DNA of 64,000 nucleotides, from the NCBI GenBank assembly GCA_920105805.1, contig CAKKTI010000012.1, forward strand, positions 14,409 to 78,408, in the 5' to 3' direction. Each line of letters begins with the position of its first letter. The first letter of the stretch is position 1. This document shows positions 47,639 to 59,000 of this stretch, piece by piece. The stretch comes from Condylostoma magnum. Lineage: Eukaryota; Ciliophora; Heterotrichea; Heterotrichida; Condylostomatidae. A program made the position numbers and the translations under genes. Below the pieces are notes generated by a model. That model was given only the letters and a program-made list of their open reading frames with translations. It made no database searches and was not told the origin of the DNA.

Positions 47639-49414
47639 TCATTCTTGTATTTTTTTAATTAATTGCTTCCGAGTTGCTGGCTTTACCAGGTAATCATCCA
47701 TTCCTGATTCGTAGCATTTTCTAATTATTGAAGATGTATTGTAGGATGAATAGCCAATAATAAAAGGTTTTTTTGCTATCTGGCTTTCTTTTATAAGTTT
47801 AGCTGTTTGGAATCCGTCTAGCTCCGGCATTGCACAATCTAGTAAGACTAGGTTTATAGTTTTGTCTTTATTTATCATTTCAATTGCTTTTTGTCCGTTT
47901 AAGGCCTATAAGGATTGTAGTCCACTGTCTTATATAATTTACTAGGCTATCATGCAGTTTAAGGGATTATCATCCACTACTAGAACTTTCCCTTAATAGT
48001 GCTTTACTCCTTCCTTCGGTATTTTAAGCTAATCTGGCTCTTATGTATAAGATTTATTATTAGGGATTGTAAAACTGAACTATGAGCCTTTGTTTAATTC
48101 ACTTTTTACTTTTATTTTCTATTGTGACAACTCTTAAGCTAATATATTAGATATGTATAAGCCTAGTCCTATGCCTTAAGGATTAAGAGTGTTGTTTCTA
48201 ATTTTACCAAATTATTGAAATATAGTTTCCTAAGAGCTAGGAGATATACCTATTCCAGTATCCTTTACTTTGATTCTTATATGCTGATTGTTTTTTATCG
48301 ATTTTAATTGTAAAGTAACACTACCTTTCTAAGTAAATTTAACTGCATTTTTTAGGAGATTTAAGATTATCTGGGATAATCTATTAGGGTCTGTTCATAT
48401 ATACTGGTCTATGTTTTAATCTATTTCTAGAATTGGCTGTACTTTCTTGCTTTTACATTCGAGTTATATTAAGTTAAAGCAACTAGTAGCACACTCTCTA
48501 ATATCACATCATTGCATGTTTATACTAAATGCTTGCTTGACTATTTAAGAGTAATCTAAAAGATCGTTTACTAGATGTAATAGGTACTTAGAACAGTTCT
48601 CTATTATTTAAATACCTTCTTTATAAGCACTGCCTACTGACTGGTGCAATTGATTAGAATAGAGTAAAACAGCATTAAGAGGAGTTCTAAGCTCATGGGA
48701 AACAGACCTAAGCATTAATGATTTTAGCTTATTTTTTGCTTTACTATCTTTTAGCTTCTGATTAGTTGTAACATCATTAAAACTTAGAATAAACGCAACT
48801 GTGTTATTTCATTATATACACTTTCCCCTTCACTCTAATAGTTAATCATTAAATTCTGTGATTCCTAATTCAAAATCATCTTAGAAATTTCCTGATATGT
48901 TAGCTTCAACATAATCTAAAAGGTTATCTTTTCCTTTGTTGCTAAGTTTTAAATTACGAATTTACTCAAAAAGAACGCTCTCTTTTGTACTTTTGAATGT
49001 TTATTATGCAAATTTATTTGAAATGGGAACTTTTTAATTTTTAGTTATGAGAACCAGACCAGATTAAACCAAATCGATAAATTAAGAAAGATTATGTTCA
49101 TTTAGCTTGAATTATTATTAATTCTCTTATTCTTTTATTTCGTCATTTCTTACTTTCAGATATAACAGCGTTAATAAAAATAATCTAGATAGTACTTAGC
49201 TTCATATTTCAGGATATCTTTACTTTTCCATTAACTGCAATAAATCTATCAAGTACCATTGGAATATATACTTTATTATAAAATTCTCTTTAGATTTTAC
49301 GCATTTTAGATTAGGAATTTGTAATTAAGTTGTTATAAGTAAACTTCCTAATAAAAAAAAGATTTGATAATCAAACCATATTATTTTGCAGTAGTAAAGA
49401 GAAATATTAGTCAT
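47639..49414 (-). CDS. membrane-bound hybrid histidine kinase with receiver domain
   Basis: 591 residues. The N-terminus has about three or four hydrophobic helices (DYQIFFLLGSLLI, IFQWYLIDLLQLM, LSRLFLLTLLYLKV). Next is a PAS-like segment (LVQSGLVLITKNQKVPISNK to TVAFILSFNDVT). The HisKA H-box is RSVSHELRTPLNAVLL, with the phosphoacceptor His. HATPase: DPNRLSQIILNLLKNAVKFT (N-box), VKDTGIGISPSS (G1), NPQGIGLGLYISNIL (G2). Receiver domain: VLVVDDNPLN acid pair, phosphoacceptor Asp in NLVLLDCAMPELDGFQ, Lys in DDYLVKPATR. All catalytic and phosphotransfer residues are present. The signal phospho-relays from His to Asp and then to an Hpt protein not seen here. Stop TGA at 47639-47641. Confidence 0.92.
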
Positions 49415-49496
49415 TTCGCAATTAAAAATCAGTAGTTAATTATTTAAACCTGATTAAAACTCGTATTAATTGAAGTAATACAGAGTTGAAATCCAA

Positions 49497-50614
49497 ATGA
49501 ATAAAATGTCAATTATTTAGTACTACTGAGGGCTAGATGATTCTATCATATTACTGGGTAGAGAGGAGAATAGAAAATACGTGATAACTACTAAAAACAA
49601 AGGCAATACTAGCTTCATCGAGGAGGTCTTGTAACTCTGCTACTAGGCGTAAAGTTAATTCTTATCCATATTTATAGTAAATGGAAGATTCCTTGGAATA
49701 GTTTAAGGTTTGTAGCGTATTCCTTATAATCAATAGGATTGTATTGATTTGGGTTAATTTATTTTAGATAACTTAGCTCAATATCAAATTGTAAATTCAA
49801 ACAAACTAAATAAATCATTTTATACTGAAAATGTGGAATTATGTAGATTTACTTTTGGAAATGCTATTATTTCTAATTAACTGGTATTCTCACTAAAACT
49901 TAGTATAAATATTCTAGTACACCCACAAACTCCATTTTTACAATGATTAAAAAATCAAATCAACTGCTCAGTACATATGCTAACACTCTTACAGATAAGT
50001 ACAGCACTGCTAAATACTATTAAAACCACAGAAAAGTAAAAAGCAGAGATTATATAGAGAATCATCAATAATTCAAGTAATAATAAGGACTTTAGTATGA
50101 TGATTTCGACTAGGGATGCATGGGAGACACTGAATTATCAGACGAGGATAATCAAGAAGGTGTTTGTATGTCTTAATCCACAGCAGTAACATCTCCTTAT
50201 CCCGAGGACTCATTATCGTAAAATGACTACCAACTGTTTTAGCAAATTAATGGATTAATCAAGAATTTAAAGGAATAACACCAATAAAACTTACTAGAGA
50301 AATAGAATCAAGTGGCTAATTTCAAGAAATCGTTTTTGAGCAAGTTTTTATAAGGGAAAATAAGAGAAAGGCCATTAATGCCATAAGTCACAGAAGCCAG
50401 TAGTTCGGCTGAGTAAAGCCCAACTTTGTAAATTCCAGTCTAAATATGCCAACGTAAGTAGATAACACATAAAGACACTACTTAGAGATAATTTGAGGAA
50501 TTTCAAGAAAATGCTAGTGATTGCTGTATTGTTGAAGATGAGGATACCTAGCCAAAATATATACCAAATGCACCCAGAAACAGTTATAATCCTTTTTTAA
50601 GTTTTGTTTATTAA
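49497..50614 (+). CDS. unknown protein encoded in two frames that meet at an ATGA overlap
   Basis: The first frame starts MNKMSIIQYYWGLDDSIILL and looks coding to about FTFGNAIISNQL, then ends with TGA at 49944-49946. The second frame, one base back, is coding to TAA at 50612-50614 (GCMGDTELSDEDNQEGVCMS, KIRERPLMPQVTEASSSAEQ). Its first Met is ATG 49943-49945, overlapping that TGA. Either these are two genes overlapping by 4 nt, or one gene with a short intron: removal of GTATTCTCACTAAAACTTAG (49884-49903, 20 nt) would join the frames exactly. The N-terminal part has a mixed beta/helix look and the C-terminal part is disordered and acidic. Not recognised. Confidence 0.55.
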
Positions 50615-50718
50615 TGTACATTATTTGGTTGATTCAGTTGTATATAAAGCTTCATTTTAGTAGGCGGTAAGTTAAGAAAAATGCTGAGTTTATGGAATAT
50701 TATTACTTTAAACATTTA

Positions 50719-52920
50719 CTAACTAATTTCAATGACATTGTTAATATTTCCCTCTTCATCAGTTTCGTTTGGATGATCATGAGAGTATACCCAGTGTATT
50801 CTATCAACTACATATTTATAAAAGTACTTTCCAGGCTTTAACAGCAAACATATCTTCCAACTATTAGACAAGGAATCAAAAACTAACGGATGACTAATCT
50901 ACCAGTTATCAAAAGAAGCTAACAATTATACACAATTAACATCAAACGGTGTATAATACCTAAACTCTATATTTCTCTTTTTACTGTAATTTAAATCCCA
51001 CTAGTTATTATCCAGATTTGCTATATAATTACCAGAAGGAGATTTCACAACCAGGCATTTATTCTAATTCTTTGGTATAATTTCCTTATACAGACTTAAA
51101 TTCCACCCGCATTCCTACAACAACTTTCTGTATCTTTCTCTTTCTTTCCAATCATACAAAACTTTCCCAGATATTCTATAAAACTCAATATTCCAAGCTT
51201 TATAAACATCCTTACCATCAATAGTAGCCTTAAACGCTTATTCCCTAAGCTTACTATAATGAAACTTATCCCTAAAAGCACAAATAGCTCTTCAAATACA
51301 ATTCTTAAAGTTTTCCAAGTCATAAACCTAAAACAAAAAGCCACACCCAGTTTAGCTGTCTTGATCATACTCTGTAATACTATCTTTTAACCCTCCTGTT
51401 TAGAAAGCAATTACTGGGGTTCCAGCTACGAAAAACTCGTGTTGAACAATTCCTCCTGGTTCAAACTTGGAAGGCATAAGTCCAATATCAGCTCCAAGGT
51501 TGATCAGAGGGCCATCAGTGAAGAAATTATCAGGATCTGCATAAAAACATGTTGGGTATTGTTACCTTAGCAATCTCATACGATTTGCGCAGTTAATACT
51601 GTACTAATCCGAAGAGTTGTAAAGACCTCCTACTAAAAACTGTATTTAATGCTGAGTTTCATGTATAAGTACTTCAAATGCATCTAGAATCAAATGAACT
51701 CCTTTTTACTCAGTGATTCTACCTACAAAGGCTAGTATAGGAATATCATCATTTAAGTCTTCGAAGTTGAAGTACTTTTACTGGATTTGTCTTTTAGCAT
51801 CGCAGTGGTTTCCTATGCTCTTGAATCTTTGGAGTCTTGAGTCTATTGGAATTCCATTAGGACATGCAAATGGTGTAGGTTTACCTTACAGTATATCTTT
51901 CAAAGGGGAGCTAGACAAGAGATTATCTCTATATGAAGGGGACACAGTTGCCCATTAATCACTCATAAGTACAGCACATCTGGATGGATTTATTACTAAA
52001 TCTCCTCAAAATGGATTAATAAGCAAATCATCTGGTAGATTATGAATATGGCTGAATTTTTGATTATTAGAGTAAATTCTTCCCTCGTATGATGGATCAA
52101 GGTTGTGGATTATGTGGATAAAAGTAGTTCCCATAAAAATATCACCAAAGGCACCAAGTTTGGCATAAGCTGGAATTAATCCTGTAAACCAGTCATTAGT
52201 AGCCAAAATTTACGGTATTTTCTAGAAAAAGCACAGCACTTCTAGTGTTCCTTTAGCCCATGCAACCAATTAAGTTATTTTTTCAGCTTACTGAAAATCA
52301 GGGTATATACTAGGAAACAGGTCTATATTGTGTAAAAAAATGTAATTTATACCGTTTTAGAGCCCCTAGTAAACTCCTATTGTGTAATCTCTTTAGTCAG
52401 CATTTATTTATACATTAGCTACTCAGTTTATATCAGCTGGGTCATTTTATAAGTAATTTTGATCGCCTTTTTGATTGATGTTGTAATATGGAGATATTAC
52501 TCATACCTCCTCACCTTATTGCTACAGGCCCTGGGAAAGCTCATCAACCATTATACCCAAACCTCCTGCAGAAGATCATCTGCCTAATTCTGGAGTACTG
52601 AAAACTATAGGGCCTAAAGTGTTTCCACTTAGAAAATTTAAAGCGAATTGCTTGGGACTGGACATACCTTCAAGTTGGGAAATGAAATCACAGTATCCGA
52701 GCAATCTTCCTGTATGTGTATTATTAAGGCTTTTTATTGATTGTATTAATTGTATTGGAGATTTTTAAGATGGTTCTAAAATGCAGTTTTAGGCTGTGCC
52801 GAGGATGTTTGCTAGCTTTAGTATGTTTTAGCTTGGGTAGTCAATACTGAGAAGTTAAAGGATTTTGTTTACTGTATAGGACTCATCTAGTTAGTTGTTG
52901 TTTTTTATTGGGTCCTACAT
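50719..52920 (-). CDS. glycogen/starch synthase (GT5) with C-terminal CBM48-type glycogen-binding domain
   Basis: 733 residues. After ~115 helical residues the GT5 catalytic region starts VFSTPELGRWSSAGGLGIMV (the GG of the KxGGL-type ADP/UDP-glucose loop, Lys replaced). Further marks: GEEVWVISPYYN, ATNDWFTGLIPAYA, HIIHNLDPSYEG, MSDQWATVSPSYRD, LAFVGRITEQKGVHLILDA, and the E-x7-E motif in PSKFEPGGIVQHEFFVAG. The enzyme extends alpha-1,4-glucan chains from ADP- or UDP-glucose. The last ~80 residues (DVNCVQLLASFDNW, SWKICLLLKPGKYFYKYVVD, WVYSHDHPNETDEEG) match the CBM48/AMPK-beta glycogen-binding fold. Ends TAG TAA at 50719. In most known starch synthases extra carbohydrate modules are N-terminal. 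Confidence 0.9.
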
Positions 52921-53715
52921 TTTTGTATAATTAATTTAAGTATACCTACAGTGCACTCTGTAGATTATGCATTTGGAATTGAATGATATAAAGACAGAAA
53001 TAGTGTACCATTGAAAATTTAGCTATGTATGAATAGAAAAGGTACTACTATTGTATAAGATTACAAAACCTCTAAAATATTAAGCTAGAGAAATGATTGT
53101 TTGATATCCTTAAAAAGTACCGTGGATAATATGCCACAGTTAATGTCTTTAAATCTGTATATTGTAAGTAATAGTTTAAAGCTATGATTTACTTTGATTA
53201 AAAGAATCAAGGCGTGTTAAGTTATCAATTTAAGTACTCAGTGCTTTAAAATATATATTAGTACTAATGCTTTGTTTATTGTAATAACTCTGCTAAGAAT
53301 AATTATACTATCAGACTGCGAAGTTCATTGCAATTAAATTGCATACTTAAATGGTAAGGATTTAAGATATTTGCTCTGTCTTTGACTTAGTTAGTGTACA
53401 GAAATATTACTTCCTGTTTTTATTATTCTATGCTTGATTGGCTTTAAGGGTAAAGCAGTTTAATTTTAAAGTCATGATTAAGTTTATTTGCTAGGTATGG
53501 ATGATAAAATTCGATTTCTTATTGATTACAGTTAGTATGAAGTAGTTAAAAATGCATGTTTATTTGTTTGATAAAACTCTGTAAAATAAGAGCAGTGTAG
53601 TAAATTTACTTAAAATTACACCATAAGAATCCTATCAGCTAGTTAATTTAACTCAAAAACAATAACCTATCAAATTTTAACCAGAAGTAATAATTGGCTA
53701 TCAAATTAGTAAAAA
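52921..53715. other. AT-rich intergenic region upstream of WD40 copy B
   Basis: About 795 bp between the starts of two divergent genes. Only the last ~60 bp, just before the WD40 ATG, match the region upstream of WD40 copy A. The rest shows no gene, RNA or repeat. Confidence 0.5.
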
Positions 53716-55207
53716 ATGGATCCAAGCGCCTTAAAACTAGTCTTCCTCACAGAGAACTTCGCCTCAAAGCGCCAACTACAAGCTTATCTTTCCAAAAATT
53801 ACAACACTTACTACGAAAAGGATTACCTAGCTGAGTAAATCTCCTCTTTAGACTTTAGTCAACGAGATTTAAACATCTTCCTTACAAATATAGAATAATA
53901 GCCTATTGGAGAGCAGGCCAAGATTATAATAAAAGCTCTCCCTTATTTCACCAAGGCTGATAAAATGCTATTGTATGATAAGTTGATTTAAGTCGCTCAA
54001 CCTGCTAACCTGGAAATATTAGACAGGTCAAGTATTCCATCCCAAATAGCTCAAATAATTATCGATAAATTTGAATATATCAACTTTCATGATTTGAATA
54101 GTTATGGTAAAATATCATGATAATTGGCTAAAAGAAGGGCTAATTGTTAAGCAAATAAAAAGAATGAAGAAGTAATTGAGTGGCTAGAATAAGCTTTCGA
54201 AGAGAATTCAAAAAGAGGGTTCAAGTATGCAATTGAGTATATTAGATTGCTTTAAGACAATTTATAGACGAATTGGATTGTTTAAATAGCTAAAGACAAG
54301 ATATAACAAAATAATGTAGTGAAGGTTACAGACATAGATGATTTATTTAATGATGTTTCCTAGGTTGGATAGCATTAGGATAGAATAAGAGGATTACATT
54401 TAGATAATGATATTGTTATATCTGGTAGCGATGATAAAACAATTAAACTTTGAGATTTAAATAATCCAGAAAATAATAGAGAAATAGGAAGACATGATGA
54501 TATAGTTACAGTTGTTTGCAGAAAAGATAATATCGTTATTTCAGCAGGTATGAAGATATATTAATGGAATTTAAATGATCCAACAGAAAAGAGATTAATA
54601 GGAACTCATAATTGTTTAGTATAAAGTATTTGTATGTAAGGAAATCTATTAATTTCAGGAAGTTAAGACAAATCTATTCGTTTATGGGATCTTTAAAACC
54701 CCAAAAATAATAAAGAAATAGGAGTGCACGATGATATGATATTTAGTATTTGCATTGAAGGTAATATAATAGTTTCCGGAAGTGCAGATAAAACAGTTCG
54801 CAAATGGGATTTAGTTAACCCATCAAATAATGCTATAATAGGAAGACATGATAATAAGGTAACATCAGTTTGTATTGAAGGAAGTATTGTTATATCAGGA
54901 GGATGAGATAATACTGTTAGAATGTGAGATTTAAATAATTTAAATAACAATTGAGAAATAGGAAAGCACGATAATGAGGTTTTATGTGTAGGAAAGTAAG
55001 GAGATATAGTAGTGTCTGGTGGTTGTGATAAAAAGTTACGCATTTGGAATTTGATTAATCCATTATAAACAAGAGTATTGTATGACTCAATTAATGATAT
55101 TCAATAACTTGTTTTCAAAAATTAAACAATCATAATAAGTGAAGGAGATGGTTCCGAGAGTACAAAAAAAGTAATTCAGTTAGTTAATTAGCCTTTTAGT
55201 TATTATT
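53655..55207. repeat. inverted duplicate (arm 2) containing WD40 copy B
   Basis: Counterpart of 2430-3985 in opposite orientation. It shares the whole coding region, about 45-60 nt of upstream sequence ending CTATCAAATTAGTAAAAA, and about 12 nt after the stop codon (CCTTTTAGTT). Beyond these limits the two flanks are unrelated. Differences are spread over the length, with many silent changes, so both copies have evolved under selection for some time. Confidence 0.8.
53716..55191 (+). CDS. WD40-repeat protein, copy B
   Basis: 491 residues, same plan as copy A. The helical N-terminal half includes EYIRLLQDNLQTNWIVQ, then blades such as VISGSDDKTIKLWDLNNPEN, LISGSQDKSIRLWDLQNPKN, VSGSADKTVRKWDLVNPSNN. 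In the first blade Trp is TGA here but TGG in copy A. In GGWDNTVRMWDL both copies keep TGA. One position is CGA (Arg) here and TGA in copy A (SQRDL versus NPWDL). The stop is TAG at 55189-55191. The frame would stay open without TGA into the next gene, but similarity to copy A ends just after this codon. Confidence 0.85.
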
Positions 55208-55314
55208 CATTTTACAATAGGTATCAAGCCCACATATCCTAACTCCTTACATACCTATCCTTCCCAACAACCTATTAATCTTCTCAAATCCTCATACTTA
55301 ATTCTTACTTAAAA

Positions 55315-56049
55315 ATGCTAGGAACATTTAATACTTCTAACTCCCTAAAATCCGACTCAAATCTAGCAAAGCAATGAACAGACATCTAAACCCGTGACTT
55401 CAGAACCTGAAGTTAACAAAACATGTACAGAACATCCTACCGCGACATGTCTAAATAAAAGCCTTATATACTGAAAAAATAAGCAATCCCAGGTTACGCT
55501 GGCCATATCCCAGGCTTTAAATCCGATAACATATTTGGCAATACCTACACAAAAATGACCCAAGAGCAATTCAACAGAACAAAATTTAAAACTTAGCCCA
55601 TAACTGAATTCTACCCTAACCGTCCAGTCAGTATGAGTCCATACGAAACAAGACATGGAAAATTTGGAGGAGGACTAGCTGACGAATACCACAGTGTGAC
55701 TAAACTCCACGGTAGCTCAACAATGAGGACAAACCACCCCAATTACGCCAATTCCGAATGAGTCTCAATGGCCAAATCTTCCTTCACACCCTAAGAAAGC
55801 CAAAGAGGCCGTCTGTAACGAACAACTAACAAAGGACTATGAAAGGAAACTCCGGTAAACACACGCCCCCGTACATAATCCTCAGGATTTATAACAAACA
55901 CAACTTTATTTGACGGATCTGGATGGAATTGTAGATAGAAAGGAGACGGTTCTACTACATACAGAGCTAGTTACAGCAGTAGGCCTTCTATGCATCCGGC
56001 GCCGCTTAAGCCCAATACTAGAAAAATGAGACCAAGAACTAGAGGATAA
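55315..56049 (+). CDS. CIMIP2/FAM166-like ciliary microtubule inner protein (tentative)
   Basis: 244 residues, basic, rich in Thr, Ser, Arg, Gly and Pro. The core AIPGYAGHIPGFKSDNIFGN followed by TYTKMTQEQF matches the IPGYxGxxP...FGxTY signature of FAM166/CIMIP2 (UPF0605) proteins, which line the inside of doublet microtubules. A second motif region PNRPVSMSPYETRHGKFGGG is also typical of extended, low-complexity microtubule inner proteins. TGA is read as Trp (LAKQWTDI, FRTWSQQ, NSEWVS). It ends TAA TAA at 56047-56052; the stop of the Ca2+ channel gene on the other strand lies 5 nt beyond the first TAA. Family call moderate. Confidence 0.72.
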
Positions 56050-56054
56050 TAATT

Positions 56055-59000
56055 TTAATTATCAAATGACCCAATATCCCCTGTATAGTTTCTTCTGTTA
56101 TTAGTGCATGTTGTGGATCTAGTCACCTATGGATTGGGACGCTAGTATCTGTCAGTAATTGTGCTCAACGGAGACACTGAACCAGGGTAGTCAGCCAGAC
56201 TGTCCGGAGGAGTTATGCTGATATTACTCGCGTTCTTGTGTCTTTATGCCCAGTTCTTCCAAGATCTAAACACTGTACGGGCCTGCATTATTGTAAAGAA
56301 ATAGTTAGACTGCATACGAGAGTGATTGTTAGTGTTGTAGTAGTCTTTTTATATCTTCTTGCGAAGTTTCTCAAGTTTAGTCAGGGTATGTGCCTCTTCT
56401 TTGTACAAAATCTTCTTTTCTATATATTAGCGATTGGAAAGAAGACGGCTTGCAAATTTACGTTTGAATATTGAGAAAAGTACATCATTATAGTATACAT
56501 AGCCGTTGTCATCTATCTTTATGTCCGAGATGAAAAGCAGCTTTATTACTGTATTGTGGTCAATGTCTTTAGAAACTCCTAAGTCTTCCCCTAATTCATA
56601 CATAAAATCTACTAAATGTTTGTAATGCATTCGAAATTTACCATATGCTGATGCAAATTTGTTTCAACTTCCTCTGAAAAGTTTTATATAAGCGTTGAAT
56701 TACCGTAGAGTTGAGTTAGACTCGTTCTCATATTGCTCGTAGTACTGCAGAATAACCATTATAAACATATTCAGCATTATAAAACTTGTTATTGTGATAA
56801 ACGATACGAAGTAGATGGCAGATACTATATATCCACCTTCCTTTACGCAGTCATACATAATCAAGTTTCACTCTTCACCTGTGGAAATTCTGAACAAGAT
56901 AATCATTGCTTAGTGGAAATTGTGAAAATTGTTGTAGTCGTCTATTGCCTCACCTTGGTTTATAGCGTTATACAAGTAAACTCCTAGAATCGAATAGATA
57001 AAATATATTAAAAGAAGTAAGCTTAGTACATTCATTACAGCTGGCAGGGAAAATAGAAGGATGTTTACTAGATCTTGTATCTTTTTAAGGGATTTTACAA
57101 TTCTAAATAGCCTGGAAACCCTAAAAACTCTTATAATACGAGCTAACTAAGGTCCAATTCTTATTATGCTTATAGCTGAGTTTAAAAAGTACTGCATAAT
57201 AAAGTCAACTACCGATGCCATGACTACAAAAAAGTCGAATTTATTCCAGCTACTACTGAAATATTACTTGACTCCCATTCCTATTATTTTGAATATGAAT
57301 TCTAGTATAAAAATACTAGTAAAAACCAAATTAATCACTTCTAATGCAAAAAAGTACGTTTCTGACGCCTCGTCATATGTAATAGCCATTTGCAGCATAT
57401 TCATTGCTATACAGATCATAATAAAGTACTCGAAATAAGATGAGCGTGTTAAATCATAAAGGAATTTCCTTATAGCATTTTTCGGACGTTCCTGTATCTC
57501 AAGTAGTGGCTTAGCCTTAGCAATCAACTACTGCATTTCAACCCACGATAACTGCGCCTTATTCAATATCAATGCAGAAATAGAGCTTTCATTTGTCTTA
57601 GCTTCATTAAACTTCTCGAAAATTACACCAACAAACAGATTCAAGAAGAAAAATGACCCTATTAGCACAAAAACTATAAAGTAATAAGCATAATACGGAG
57701 CATAGTCTTATACAGGAGCTTGGTCTATATCCTTGGCATCGATTGCTTGGTACATTATATCAGGCCATCCTTCCAACGAGCTTACAATAAACAGTGTCAT
57801 CATGGCTTCGAGTACATTGTCAAAATTAGAGTCTGCATTTCTTCACTTGTATTCGTATCTTTCACACTCTTATCTTGTAGTAAGAGTTTCCTGTTAGCAT
57901 GAGTAGAATTTCCCTCCAAATAAACTAACTCCAAGAATAGCAAACATTAGTCAGACTATAACCAGGACTATGCCAACGTTCATTATTGCTACTATAGATT
58001 CCAGCAAGGCATTCACTACTAGTTTCATTGATATGTTATGGGAAATAAATCGCAGGGGCCGAAGAGTTCTGAGCAATCTGAAAATTTTGATTATAGACAG
58101 ATCTAAGCCTGTTACTGAGATTTCGATTAGGGAGAAGAAAACTATAAAGAAGTCTAATTAGTTTCATGAGTCTCTTAAGTAGGAATCTTTCGCCATCACA
58201 AAGCCAAGAGACACGCTTTTTATCATACATTCCAGAGTAAAGGCGAAGGTAAAAAAGTAATCTATCATGTCTGATGCTAGCTCATAATCACTGTGTGCAC
58301 CGTGCTTTACGTAGTAGGTGTCAATTACTAGTTTAAAGCTGCCAAATATGATTAAGCAGAGGATTACATTCTCAAATATATCAGAATTACTCATTCTATA
58401 GCAAAGTTTTCTTAATCGGTTTTACTTTGAAAATATATAAAAACTTTTTAGGCTGTGAAGCTTTTCATAGTTGGTTTGCTAGATGTTTTTGTCTTACACA
58501 TTCTGTAAATGTTCTAAATTAATACTATCATCGGACTCATCTGGTAATTAATTAAGAAGAGTTTACAGCTCTTCTTCCTTTTTAGACCTTTTTTTCTGAT
58601 TCAACGATTTAATTTAAGCTATTCTCGTCTGTACAGCTAACTTAGTAAAATCCTCAGTGTTATAATCTTCCTCGTCATACATCAAAACTTCCATTTCATG
58701 CTAATCTTCCTCTTCATCATCTGAAAAACTGTCTAATAAAATAGCCAGAAATAGGTTTAAAAGTACAAAGTTTCCCAAAAAGATTCAAATTATAAAGTAA
58801 AGACATGAAAATGCCCCAGCTCCCCTCATTCCGTTATACAATACAATCTGCCAGTTTTCCATCGACAATATTTGAAAAACTGTTACAAAGGAGGAGTTAA
58901 AACTATCGAAATTACCTCTGGGTCTACCTTCTACAAAGTCAAAATTACCTCCAAATAGTTGCATTCCAATTAAAGCAAAAATTAGAATAAATAGTAATAA

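Noticed and set aside
53716-56049. Single fused WD40-CIMIP2 protein, since no TGA separates the frames
   Set aside because: Similarity to WD40 copy A ends just after the TAG at 55189-55191, and copy A has no such downstream domain.
57264-57527. Separate short channel genes, because the long minus-strand locus is broken by stop codons under the standard code
   Set aside because: With TAA/TAG = Gln and TGA = Trp the four repeats form one frame with four EEEE pore motifs and four voltage sensors.
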